Below, one piece after another: positions 24,730 through 37,200 of a stretch of DNA of 64,000 bases. The stretch's first letter is position 1; each line of letters opens with the position of its first letter. Source of the stretch: Isoperla grammatica (taxonomy: Eukaryota; Arthropoda; Insecta; Plecoptera; Perlodidae); NCBI GenBank assembly GCA_945910005.1, contig OX246738.1, positions 23,284,186 to 23,348,185 of the forward strand. Reading direction: 5' to 3'. The position numbers and the translations under genes were made by a program. Below the pieces are notes generated by a model. It was not told where the DNA came from. It ran no database searches and saw only the letters and a list, made by a program, of their open reading frames with translations.

Positions 24730-25299
24730 TTAGACCCAGTATTGATTGCGTCGAAGCATAGGATTTGCCGTTCGAGGCGGATAGGCCATTTCGGAGGCGT
24801 CGTAGCTACTCCAGTCCTCGGTGTGTTCGTCAGGGGCACCGTAGGGGTACCTGGCATTGAGGTCTATATCGGAGCTGGCCACTGAGTCCACCGGCTCTAG
24901 AGGGATCACTTTACACTGCAGCATGGCCGCGGGGGTGGGGAGGGGGGTGCCGTGAGGGGTGGGCGACGACCCGTTGGAGGCGAACCTCTTGGGTAGCGGC
25001 GAGGAGGGCACAAGGTCATCGGGCGGCCTCGGCAACGAGATGGCCGCGTTCGACTTGATGGTCCGCGTCTCTCCGTACACTGACCGGCACTTGACCACGA
25101 CGATCACGAGTATTGCTAGCAGCACCACACCCAGCACCATGCTCACTATCAGGATGTAGTCGCTGCTCATGTTGGGGCTGGCTACGATGATGCCGCCCTC
25201 ACGGCCTACCGGACTCTTGGGCCCGGCTATCGGGGGTGGAGAACTGGATGTGTTGTCTTGATCGGGATGGACTCGGAACAGCAGTTCTCCTAGAGCTGG
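24730..25299 (-). CDS. CSPG4: CSPG4 last coding exon: membrane segment, tail, PDZ ligand
   Basis: The acceptor taattgcag opens PALGELLFRVHPDQ. A 21-residue hydrophobic segment at 25093-25155 is followed by KCRSVYG and a tail of about 115 residues rich in Pro and Ser. The end RRNQYWV matches the PDZ-binding end of vertebrate CSPG4 (QYWV). Confidence 0.96.
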   Translation of the reverse strand, partial: PALGELLFRVHPDQDNTSSSPPPIAGPKSPVGREGGIIVASPNMSSDYILIVSMVLGVVLLAILVIVVVKCRSVYGETRTIKSNAAISLPRPPDDLVPSSPLPKRFASNGSSPTPHGTPLPTPAAMLQCKVIPLEPVDSVASSDIDLNARYPYGAPDEHTEDWSSYDASEMAYPPRTANPMLRRNQYWV

Positions 25300-28200
25300 C
25301 TGCAATTAGACAACACAACACATGGATACAACTATTATTACTTTCAACTAAGAGAGATTAGTATATTCACAGGACAGGGCTCTACAACTACAACTTGGGG
25401 TAAAAAGGTAGTTAAAGACGCCTGATGTGATGTGGTTCAGCTAAAACGACGACGAAACTAAAAAATGGCAATGGCGTTTCCTGCTATCGAAAACAGATGA
25501 ATCAAGTAGACTCAAGTGCGATTTTGTACACATATCATGTGGTCTGAGGGGTCTGAATTTAAATACTGTTCAGGGTAATCTAACCTACTTCCATCGCCTA
25601 ACCTATCGCCATCACCTACCCTATCGCTACCGGTCCCTTCTGACGGTTTTATAATGTAATAAAATAATCAAGTGTAAAAATTATAATATTGACCCAGATC
25701 ATTGAGGACACTAATGTTACCTGAAATATCGATGCTGCCAGCTTGAATGGAAAGCTGTCCATTGCTCCGTTCGTTTCCATGTCTGGCAATTGTCTGGCTA
25801 CGTAGTAGATGACTCCACTTGCCAGTTCTTCATGAGTGAACCGGTTGACTTCCCTCTCGCGCTCCTTGCGACGTTCCCCGGAACTTCGAATTACCTTCTT
25901 AATGCGCCCCAGACGAGGACGTCTCAACACCTGAAAGTAAGAAGCCATACTTTATTTGGAAGAAAGCTTCGGGTAGACGAATGTGGGAGGTATACAACTT
26001 TGACCCTAAAAGCATTCGGAAGCCGAGAGTCAAACATCCAGCTTCGTATCTCACAGCACTTCCAATTATACCATCAAGGGGCTTAGCTTGGAATTCATAG
26101 TCGGCCCCTACAACTAGCGGCACCCATTGTTGCTACCAATGTATTTGTTTTCTATATGGGAAATAACATGCAAACAACTGTTTCCTTGTTAACTAGGGGT
26201 GCCCCTAGGTGAAGGGGACGACTACGCAGAGTAACATGGCCATAATATTTGCCATTAATAATTAGCCTTCCTTTTAGTGTCTGGGCATTTTTTTTTAGTG
26301 TCTGGAATTAATGCTATCATCATCATCATATCCTATAGATTCTACACATCTTATCCAAAAGAGATGAGTTGTTCTGAATGATTGGTGAGAGGCAGCATTG
26401 AGGTATTTTTTGATGTGCGGAGGTTCGCGATAACCGATAACCCGTGTGAGTTCCTAACTCGTCTTTCAATGCCGCCAGCATAGTTCTTGGGATTGACATA
26501 GCGCGCAAACCTATCCACCGCGATAACATAGCAGTCCCTGAGGAGGTACAAAAGAACAAGGAATGGGGTAAAGAAAAGGGGTTCCTGTGCCCTCGGGCCA
26601 GCTGAACCGTGAGATACAATCACTTACTATGTTGACATCACTACTGTTAACTGAAACGATTGTTGATCTTTATCTGGACAAAGGTAATAAATGGTATGAT
26701 GTACTTGAAAGCTTGGGTTGCTGTTCGTCAACTTGGCCAATGGAGTTGCATCGAGTACATCCAAGTTGAGCCGATTTCGAATCCCCGCAATCGGTGAAAA
26801 GTTGCCGACCTTCAAGAGAGGTTCGACACTGACGTTCACTTCAAGGCCAACCACAGGACCGCCAGGAAGCCAGGCGACCAATGAGAGAGCGTCACTAGGT
26901 GTGGTCATATCTGTCTGCATGTACATCACCCTGCAACGAACGATACACGCAACCAATTTTAGCTCTATAAAAGATAGACATTAAATTTATGTGAAATAAA
27001 TGTCATATAAATAGATTCCTTAGCAAATGTCAAGAATTTCACTAATTTGACATTGCAATTTTACTACTGGCTATATTTTCGTTCCGACGAGTCAACACTT
27101 CTTTTAGTCCATACTGCCTAAAACTTTTCTTACTCAATTGGTTGCATTATATCAGTAGAATTGTTTAAATAATATTCCCAAATCACACAAGTATGAAGTG
27201 TTGACTGTTGAGCCTCCACCTCCCACCCTATCCTGGAAAGTAAGAAACTTTAAAAAAAGCTAAAGATCTATATCCCTTCTTTACTCATTAAGGTAATCGA
27301 ATCCCAATATCTCGACTCAATCCACGAAGATACACTCTTCTGTACTCAAAATAATTCGCCAAAACCGACTAGCAAATCCAATAAATAATATGTGAACACA
27401 ATAGGCAACACGCGTACGATTTTTTTTGTTAAACCAAACACTTAGTTTAATAGTATTAGATACAAAAAGTATGTTAATGCTAGTCGCACGTAAAAAGAAA
27501 TTTTTAAATAGGTTTAATGTGGTCGCATTTATTGAAGTTTAAACTGGGATCTGAAACGCGTACAGGTGGCTGTGACGCAATGGTTCTGTAGACGTGGCGT
27601 TACAGACCAATCGCTGAGGCAGTGAGCGTACACAGTACAAAACCATGACGTCAAATCCACTCTACATGGCGGCGGCTCGTTTTTCGTGCCCTTTTATTTA
27701 TCGTTACTAAACCAATTATTTTGAGGCATAGACTGATCCGTTTTTCAAAATTCAAAGACACAACATTATTAAATGAGAGACAAGGTATTTAAAAATCGAT
27801 TACAATTTTCATACGCGTGTTCCCTATTGTTCGCTCCGGTGGCTGGGGCTCTTGCTCTTCCCCTGACCCCTAACTTTTGTGGAACTTTCTACCTCCACCC
27901 TTCTCCCAATTGAAATGTTGTTCGGACGCCGCTTACAAGAGCATTGCCCAGGCTGCTCGTCTGCCCCTGAGCATCTCCAGAATACATTGATATATTGATA
28001 TTTTGGAATAATTTTGATATCCACAGTATGAACAATATGCACACACATTATCAAAGAATATTTTCCATATTATATTACTGAATGATAGACCATTTCAAAA
28101 TCGATGAAATCGTACATCATTTTTTATATTTATTTTTACAGTACCAAATATTTCGGGTGGTGTTGGTTTCATATTTCTGGATGAACACCGCTATAACATC

Positions 28201-31200
28201 ATCTACATGAATTGAGTAACTTATAGGAAATGGGTGTATGCAGGCCGTCAGTCATAACAAGATTAAAAATAAAAAATTAAAAATGATGCAACACTAAGGC
28301 ATATAACATCAAAAAAATATGAGAAATGTTAAGGTTCATACCTGTTAGCATCTAAGTCTTCGTGAGTAAACATGAGGGCCGCATTGTCGCGAACGTACAC
28401 GGTCCCGTGTCGCGGCGGTTGAGTCACATTGAAATGAATGTTGGCACGAGCTGCGTTTGTGTGGGACAATATGTGATCCCTTGTTATCAGCGCCACACTG
28501 GAGCCTTGCTGGAGTAGCACCCTGGAACCTGGAAGAGTACACACACGTGCTTTCTGGTACTATGGCCTGACAAAATATAACCAATGTTCAATCATAATTT
28601 ATCTACAGCTAGAGCCATATTAGCGCGCTTTGTTTGTATACTAGATAAGATAAGATAATATATTTTACTATTCATCAGACAGATACATAAATGCAATACT
28701 ATGGTCATGGAATATGGCAAGTGGAATATGGAATATGGAATGTGGAATATGGAATGTGGAATGTGGAGTAGTGAATGTGAAATATGGAATATGGAATATG
28801 GAATGTGGAATGTGGAATATGGAATATGGAATGTGGAATATGGAATATGGAATGACAAGTATTGAATATGGAATATAGAATACTTGTTTTTTGCTAAGGG
28901 TTAAAATGTATGTACTCCTACTCTGAGGAACCCTCGATTTCTGTATATGTTCGACGCGACACATGTAGATTTCCTTTGACGGGTCTAACAGTCAAACTAA
29001 TCGTTCGCCTGAGTTATGTACATTGTACACTACATAATACCCCCAGAAAATATGTCGTGGTTCCTCAGGTAGAGTATATATTGCTGCGCCCGTTGGAAAC
29101 TACGCATTGGGTACAAGCACTACTATTGGCTGCGAAGTTTGAGGTAATTTGTAGCTGTACCCGCCACACAGATTGACGCTACCGGTACCTATCTTCATTG
29201 CGAGTTGGATCTTTTATGCAAAAAATCCAAGTCGTCCAAGCTGTTCACGTTCATATTCTACAAAAATGTGCGAGATGATTTGCTAGATGACGACTGGTGC
29301 CCGAACACATTCCTATAAGACTTTCGCCAACATCCAACCCGTATTGTTGGCTATGATGAATACGGATGTTTTTATTGTCGAAAGTATCTATGACATACAT
29401 TTCTTTACCAGTGGTATGAGACAATTTTACATATGGAGCTGGTTGATTTCCGCATAGTAGTAAGAATAACGGAAAACATCAGTTCCAAAAAAAAAAAAAA
29501 AATAGCACTATGGAGCATATTATATCATATCAAAGGTTGATTTTCACATAGTAGTAAGAATAACGGAAAACATCAGTTTAAAAAAAAAATTAAAAAAATA
29601 GCACTATGGAGCATATTATATTATATCAAAGATAACTGAGAAATCTTTGATTATATTCAGAGTCCCAAGTAAAATAAATTGCCCTGCAAATTACGGAAGC
29701 CATTTATGTTGAATTGAAATTAAAAGTATTGCATAACTTATTTGAAACAAAAGGAAAGATTGTGAGGCTAGGAATGTGCGGGTAGTGATTTTTGAGTTCG
29801 GGTCGGGCTCGGGTCGGGTACTTCAAGTACCCGCGGGCTCGGGTTCGGGTCGGGTCGGGTCGTGTAAAAAACTAATAATTAATAAAAATGTATCAATCAA
29901 TAGAAAATACGTTACATAAAATGTAGTTGTGAACGAATCTACGATATTTGAATCCGAATCTACTTCAACACATTCGAATTTTCTAATTATTTGAAAATTT
30001 GAATTTCCCGCCGTATTTCACGCTATTTCCGCCAAGAAGGCGGTGGGGAGTTCTGGCATATGGTCGCCATCTTTGTTTAGATCATGGTCAAATGTCAAAT
30101 ACATCGTGAAATCATGGTGAAATATTGTTATTCACCTAGGCTACACTATATTCATGAAATAATAATAAAGTAAGATATAGAAGGTAAGGCATCCTCATAT
30201 AAATATCAGTTCCTCCCAAGCTTCCTCGTCTTGCAGCTTCATATTGAAATTCACAATTTCGACCAATCATAACCTCGAAATTATGTTGTACTAGGCCTAG
30301 GCTACCCGACCCGGTTTTTTCGGGATAATTTACGGCCCGACCCGACCTCGGGTAAATTTTGTTACCCGAAAAATACCCGTTTTTCGGGTACCCGCACATC
30401 CCTAATTGTGACATGAAATATTTTAAATGAAAACGATTAAAACTTAGCGATGTATAACACTAAACCATTATTGAACACAACAGAACAGACAGCATTATTC
30501 TATTTTTATATTCTAATAATTATCCATCTCAACAGTGGCATTGAACGGGTTTTTCTCTGAAGTAGATGTGGACAAAAACTACGAAACGTTGTGTATACAT
30601 GTTTTGGGATGATTACATAGGCCTACATATATAGTAATATGTTGAAGTTTAAAGCAGACTTACCCGAAGTTACGTTGAGCAGCAGGGGCAGCACGTGTAT
30701 GTTAAACAGTGTGTAAATAGGGTTAAATTGTCCATCCCACACACGAAAATAGAACTTTGCCGGTTGTAAAGGACCGGCATGTTCGTACACCACTTTCCCT
30801 GCATTCACGTCCGCTTGTGTAAATTTCACCAACGGTATAGTTTCATTCCCTGCGTAAATTAGTTTCCCATAGTTCGGGCCACTTATAACGTCGTAAACTA
30901 GTTCTTCGGGGATCGTGTCGGCATCTTCCGTGAGCAAGTCTGTGCGCGACACCACCTGAGACTGTCCTTGAACCACAGAGATGTGGGGCGCTTGAGTTGT
31001 CAGCACAAACACCTGATCGTTGACGGGAGTTATCGCTATAGGGACCGTCACGTTGCAAAGCAACACATCGCCCGGGTCCAGATAGAGCGACAATTGAAGT
31101 TGGTCTTCTTTTGTGTCCGAATGGTCATGTTGATAAACCACGTGACCAGAGTTGAGCTCTTTTGGGGTAAAACTCGTTCGGTTGGTAAAACCAGAGATAT

Positions 31201-34200
31201 TCACTTCCCCATAGCTGGGCATTTCTGCTAGACTAATAATTAAAGAAGGAGATTGGAGATCGGCGTGGGCTTCTAGAAATGCCATCACGGCAGATGTGTT
31301 AAGTTTGACGATTGTCGAACTGCCCTCTTGTACCTCCAGTGTTGGCACGTCGAGATACTGGTCCAACCCGCCAGAAGAAACAGAAATCTCAATGCTCAAC
31401 TCTTGGTTAACTATTGGTTTTGAAAAGTCTGCACGAACGTCAAACGTGAACGAGTCGTTTGTAGAAAGTCCGAAGAAGGGGTGAGTATGTTCGTAACACA
31501 CACGACTGTCGTTGATGTCGCGTTGGGTGAAGTTCGAGGAGGTAGTGAACACTGTAGGTGGACTGGATTCCAAGAAGAGGCGTCCTAGAGCCGTAGGACG
31601 TTTAACGGTAAATATAATAGGACGTTTATCAGAAGACTTGTACAACAACTGAGCGATTGATAAACACTGACGCTTTAGAGGGAACACGTGCAATGGGTTT
31701 TTGAAAACAGATTCGACCACGACTGGTCTTACAGTCACTTTGAAAGAATGCACACTGCTAGTTTTCACTCCGTCTCCGACGGTAATGTCGAAACCCCCAC
31801 CCTGACCACCTTTGTGAACGAACCCCACTTTCCGCTGATCGATCTCGGCCTGGGTAAACTGCGTGATCGTTTGCATCGGCGAGCTGACGTAGGCCACGTG
31901 CCCTTGCTGCGTGTTGGAGACGGTGAAGGTGAGGTTGTCGGCGAGGGTATCCTCGTCAACGGCCTCGAGGTGGTTCGTGGTGATGATGGCGCCAGCCCCC
32001 TCGAACACCGACACACCCACGTTCTTGGCGATGTGAGGGGGTTGGTCGTTGACTGGCGTGATGGTCACCTTAATAACCGTCGGGTCACTTTCCTTTTCCC
32101 CGGCTTTGGCGACCAACACAAGGCGGTCTGATAGAGTTTCACTTCCGTCATGTTTGAACTGAAGCCCGGTTTTTATATCTGCTGGTGTAAATGTATCCAC
32201 CCTCACGTTGGGTTTCATTGGCATTTGAAGGAACCCATATTTGGGCTGCTCGGTGACTCGGTATGCAGTGACTCGATCTCTGTAGTATTCCGTCAACACG
32301 GTAAACACGTTGGGAGGCAGCGTGACGACATCTCCCTCCAGGACAGTCAGCTCGCTCGCGGAGATGTAAAGCTTATCGGGCACGACCAGGAAGCTGAATA
32401 CGACGCCTCGTAGCCACGAGATACCGTTGGTCACGTCCAGTAACATGCGGTCGTGGGTGTGATTGGCCGACGCTTGGATGTAGTGCAGTCGGCCGTCGTC
32501 GACAAGCGATTGGTCGAACGACGTGACGCCACCGGTCCGCGTCTCGTCCGTCTCGCCCACTTCCGTTTCCACCTCCAGGTATCCGAACTGCGGCGGCTCG
32601 ACAACCAGATACGTAATGTCCGTGGCGGGTACTTGAGGAGGTGCCACCTTCAGGTATGTCGCCGTGATGGTCACACTCGTAGACTCTTCGACTTGTAACG
32701 TTTTGTTGTAGATCACAACCAGCGGCTCCCAGTATATCGCTGGGTACATGCGGATAGTAAAGGTACTCTCTGAAGAAGTTTCTCCCGCGTTAATACGAAA
32801 CCGGAAGTGATCGTTTACCGACGGACTTCCGTCGTGGTCGTACATAACTTGACCGCTATCGATGTCTAGCTGAGTGAAGCGAACCGTAGTTCCGATACCT
32901 TTCTCTAGTTGTAATAGACCATGATTTGGACCTTCTAGAATCTCATAGTCAATGAGTTCACTACGGATATTTAAGTTGGTTTCACCGCTCAAGTTGGCAG
33001 ACGTGATGACGGCAAGGCCATTGTGTTTCACGATGAGACCCGTATTGTTGGCGACCTGTACAAACGGTGACGAGGCTCGGACTTCCAGGATGCCGTTGGC
33101 GTAGTATTGGCCGTCGGTGATCCACAGCCCGACCTTCCCGTACTCTTCGCCCTCGTGCCGGAACAAGACACGCCCCTCGTCCAGGTCCTCCTGAGAGAAT
33201 TCGAACAGAGGCACCAGAGGGTCCGAGGTCTGGAAGATGCCGCCGTTGGGAATACCGCGTCTGCAATATACCAAGCGAGTTGTTATAACAGGTTGACAAA
33301 CAATTGCTTGCCTTAAATTTCAATTTCAATTTCAATTTATTTTGTCCGCAGACATATACATAATACATGTATGGACATCGTCAATAAGTATCTTAAAATT
33401 AATGATGCTAATAATAATGCTTAACGAAACAGTAAATGGGTTGCAAAGTATGCAGTATCAAAAGGACATTATTTGAAGGAAATTTAATCCAGCAGTTTAT
33501 GTTCATAATTGGACGTCATACGATTACTAATTTAATTAAGTTTTGCCTTGCCTTGTTGCCTTATTTGCCTCCGCCCGCGTCCGGTCTTGCTTGTTTTATT
33601 TGCCTTGGACTTACCACTCACGACGTGTCAATCAAGAGTCGAACAGAACATATCGTTACTCTTACTACACTCCGGCATTCACCCTATTAAAAAAATGAAA
33701 AATCATCCAACCCCTTTCTCTTAACAAAATATCAAACGAACAACCGCTACAATCCCAGCAAATCAATCTCTTACATACAATAATAAAACCTACTGTCAGT
33801 GGCCGACATATATCATTTACAGAGGTATACATATATCATAAGTGTATAAGAGATACAAGGAAAATACTATGTCGTCAAAGTTTTCTTGGTCTAGTAAGCC
33901 AGACACGAACCCACGAAAAATACACTTATCTAGGCGAGGGGAGGGGGCCAAGAGTACAAAATAAATGTGGTGGGCTTCACCGGAACAAAACCGGGCATAC
34001 TCGTAACTAAATGCTCTCTTTACTTGTGCGTCCATTTACTCGTCATAACTATGACGCGTGTGTTGGTGGGGGTGCCGGGTCAGAGTGGTCCGAGTGCTTG
34101 TCATAATTGACGTCGCAACTATGACGCGTGTGTTGGTGGGGGTGCCGGGTCGGAGTGGTCGGAGTGCTTGTGTCAATTGACGTCACAACTATGACGCGTG

Positions 34201-37200
34201 TGTTGGTGGGGGTGCCGGGTCGGAGTAGTCTGAGTGCTTGTCACAGATGACGTCACAACTATGACGCGTGTGTTGGTGGGGGTGCCGGGTTGGAGTGCTC
34301 ATCACAGATGACGTCTCAACTATGACGCGTGTGTTGGTGGGGGTGCCGGGTCGGAGTGGTCGGAGTGCTCATCACAGATGACGTCACAACTATGACGCGT
34401 GTGTTGGTGGGGGTGCCGGGTCGGAGTGCTCATCACAGATGACGTCTCAACTATGACGCGTGTGTTGGTGGGGGTGCCGGGTCGGAGTGGTCGGAGTGCT
34501 CATCACAGATGACGTCACAACTATGACGCGTGTGTTGGTGGGGGTGCCGGGTCAGAGTAGTCTGAGTGCTTGTCACAGATGACTTCACAACTATGACGCG
34601 TGTGTTGGTGGGGGTGCCGGGTCAGAGTAGTCTGAGTGCTTGTCACAGATGACTTCACAACTATGACGCGTGTGTTGGTGGGGGTGCCGGGTCGGAGTGC
34701 TCATCACAGATGACGTCACAACTATGACGCGTGTGTTGGTGGGGGTGCCGGGTCGGAGTGCTCATCACAGATGACGTCACAACTATGATGCGTGTGTTGG
34801 TGGACGACGGCCTTCATTTTGCTATTCACTTATCTGAGACTTAAGACACATGCGACAATGACTTCCTGGCTGAAGTAAGTACATTTTTTATCGACTCTTA
34901 TCTTCACTTTAGTGAACTTTAAGCTAATTCTTGTTGACTTCTTGACAACATAGTGGCTGATTCATAATGAATACATGGACACATTTTGATGATCTTTTAG
35001 CGACCTAATAGTGACAACTTGGCACACTATGCTAAATCTTGGCGCTGACTGATTCAATTTGTGTCATGCTTTTTAAGCTGTTTTGACTACATAAAGCCAT
35101 TGGATATCTTTCGGCTAACAATGGTAAGTTATACAAAATACCTCAAAGAGGAAACATTTGGACATTAAAATAACCATTTGACAAGGAGATGTGTCATCAC
35201 AATCACATGGTGACCACGTGGCATGCCTCTGTATTGGCGGACAAAACAAACATGGCCAGTATATGGACACACACGGGGCGCAAACCGTAAAGCACGACCG
35301 GTGACCAGCGCTGAGATTCTGTAAGGATACCAAGACTCTAGTTATCGAGATATCAATCACTATACCGTGGTTAGTGGATACAATAATTAACGTACCTAAC
35401 AAGAGGCTTGATATCCTTACAGAATCGCAGCATAGGCACGATAATGAAAATGGATATCAATGAAAACAACAATTAAACGACCAACCCGGTCGGCCAGGTC
35501 GCATTTACGGTACATGACCTTGGCAAGCTACTATCGGGTTGAACAGTTGAGGAAGTTACCTGGTATAGATGATGTCGGCTGGGGTGGTGTCAACATCCGC
35601 GTCCAGGTATCTTAGATCGAGCCCCGTCAGCATCTTCTCTCCCCCGGTCACCACCTGGAAGACCCTGTCCACGGCTCGGTACGGCGTGTTGTCGTTCTTG
35701 AGCAGGACGTCGATGTGGAACACGCCCACGTACTGGAAGTCCTCGGTCTCGCTGGACAGGGCCACGAAGTGGAACGAGTCTCGGCGCGTCTCAGAGTCAT
35801 CGTGGACGTAGAACACTCGCTCGGTGAGCAGCTCGCGCGACGTGAAGTACCCAGCACTCCTGGCAACAACAATGGCGTCCTCAACAACAAGGAAGAACTG
35901 GCGCTAGGGCAGGATCTTCCATCGCTCAACTGTCTTAGGACAGGCATCTCCAGACGCAAGACAAACCTGGAGAAGTGGGGCTTTTTGCCAGCAGGGGAGG
36001 ATGCGTTCTAAACTGGCGCTAGGGCAAGATCGTCCATCGCTCAACCGTCTTAGGACAGACATCTCCAGACGCAAGACAAACCTGGAGAAGTGGGGCTTTT
36101 TGCCAGCAGGGGAGGATGCGTTTTGTGAGTGTGAAGCCATACAAGACCCTCTCACCCCGCACTCCTGGCAACAACAACAATGAGGTCCTCAACAACAAGG
36201 AAGAACTGGCGCTAGGGCAAGATCTTCCATCGCTCAACCGTCTAAGGACAGGCATCTCCAGACGCAAGACAAACCTGGAGAAGTGGGGCTTTTTGCCAGC
36301 AGAGAAGGATGCGTTCTGTGAGTGTGAAGCCATACAAGACCCTCTCACCCAGCACTCCTGGCAACAACAACAATGACGTCCTCAACAACAAGGAAGAACT
36401 GGCGTTAGGGCAAGATCTTCCATCGCTCAATCGTCTAAGGACAGGCATCTCCAGACGCAAGACAAACCTGGAGAAGTAGGGCGTTTTGCCAGCAGGGGAG
36501 GATGCGTTCTGAACTGGCGCTAGGGCAAGATCTTCTTTAGCTCAACCGTCTTAGGACAGGCATCTCCAGACGCAAGACAAACCTGGAGAAGTGGGGCTTT
36601 TTGCCAGCAGGGGAGGATGCGTTCTGAACTGGCGCTAGGGCAAGATCTTCCATCGCTCAACCGTCTTAGGACAGGTATCTCCAGACGCAAGACAAACCTG
36701 GAGAAGTGGGGCTTTTTGCCAGCAGGGGAGGATGCGTTCTGTGAGTGTGAAGCCATACAAGACCCTTCTCACCTTCTGGTCTGTCCAACGACAGTGGCTT
36801 GTTGCAACCAAGACGACTTAATCCAGGCCAATGAGAGGGCCACGGATGGCGCACGAATTTTGGTGCAGGCATATGATCCAGACATGGAATTTCAAATACA
36901 TTTTACAACTGACGGTACCTGGGGCAAATACAAGCTTGGCTCGATTGGTCTCTAGCAGCTAGAGATTTATATACACTTGTCCCAATTTGAGTAGTCTTAC
37001 ACCGCCCTTAGATCCTTATCTACTGCCCCTTACATGCAGGCTGTTTTAATAAAATCAACAGATTCCTGGGGTGTTTCTCACATTTTCATAAAGACAGTGG
37101 TCCGCTTATTAGTGTGCACAAGCCTCATTCGTCACGTCCGCTGTGTTCGCTGTGTGTGGGATTTGTCAGGGGGGGCGCTAGACCTCAAGCCCCCCCGTAG

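Noticed and set aside
28592..28964. Open frames with FHIPYSIFHIPHS repeats
   Set aside because: Produced by the ggaatat/ggaatgt microsatellite.
34040..34803. CRISPR array
   Set aside because: The units are contiguous minisatellite repeats without unique spacers, in an animal intron.
36617..36955. Active LINE
   Set aside because: Only the zinc-knuckle tail of the reverse transcriptase protein is present; no polymerase or endonuclease region is found.
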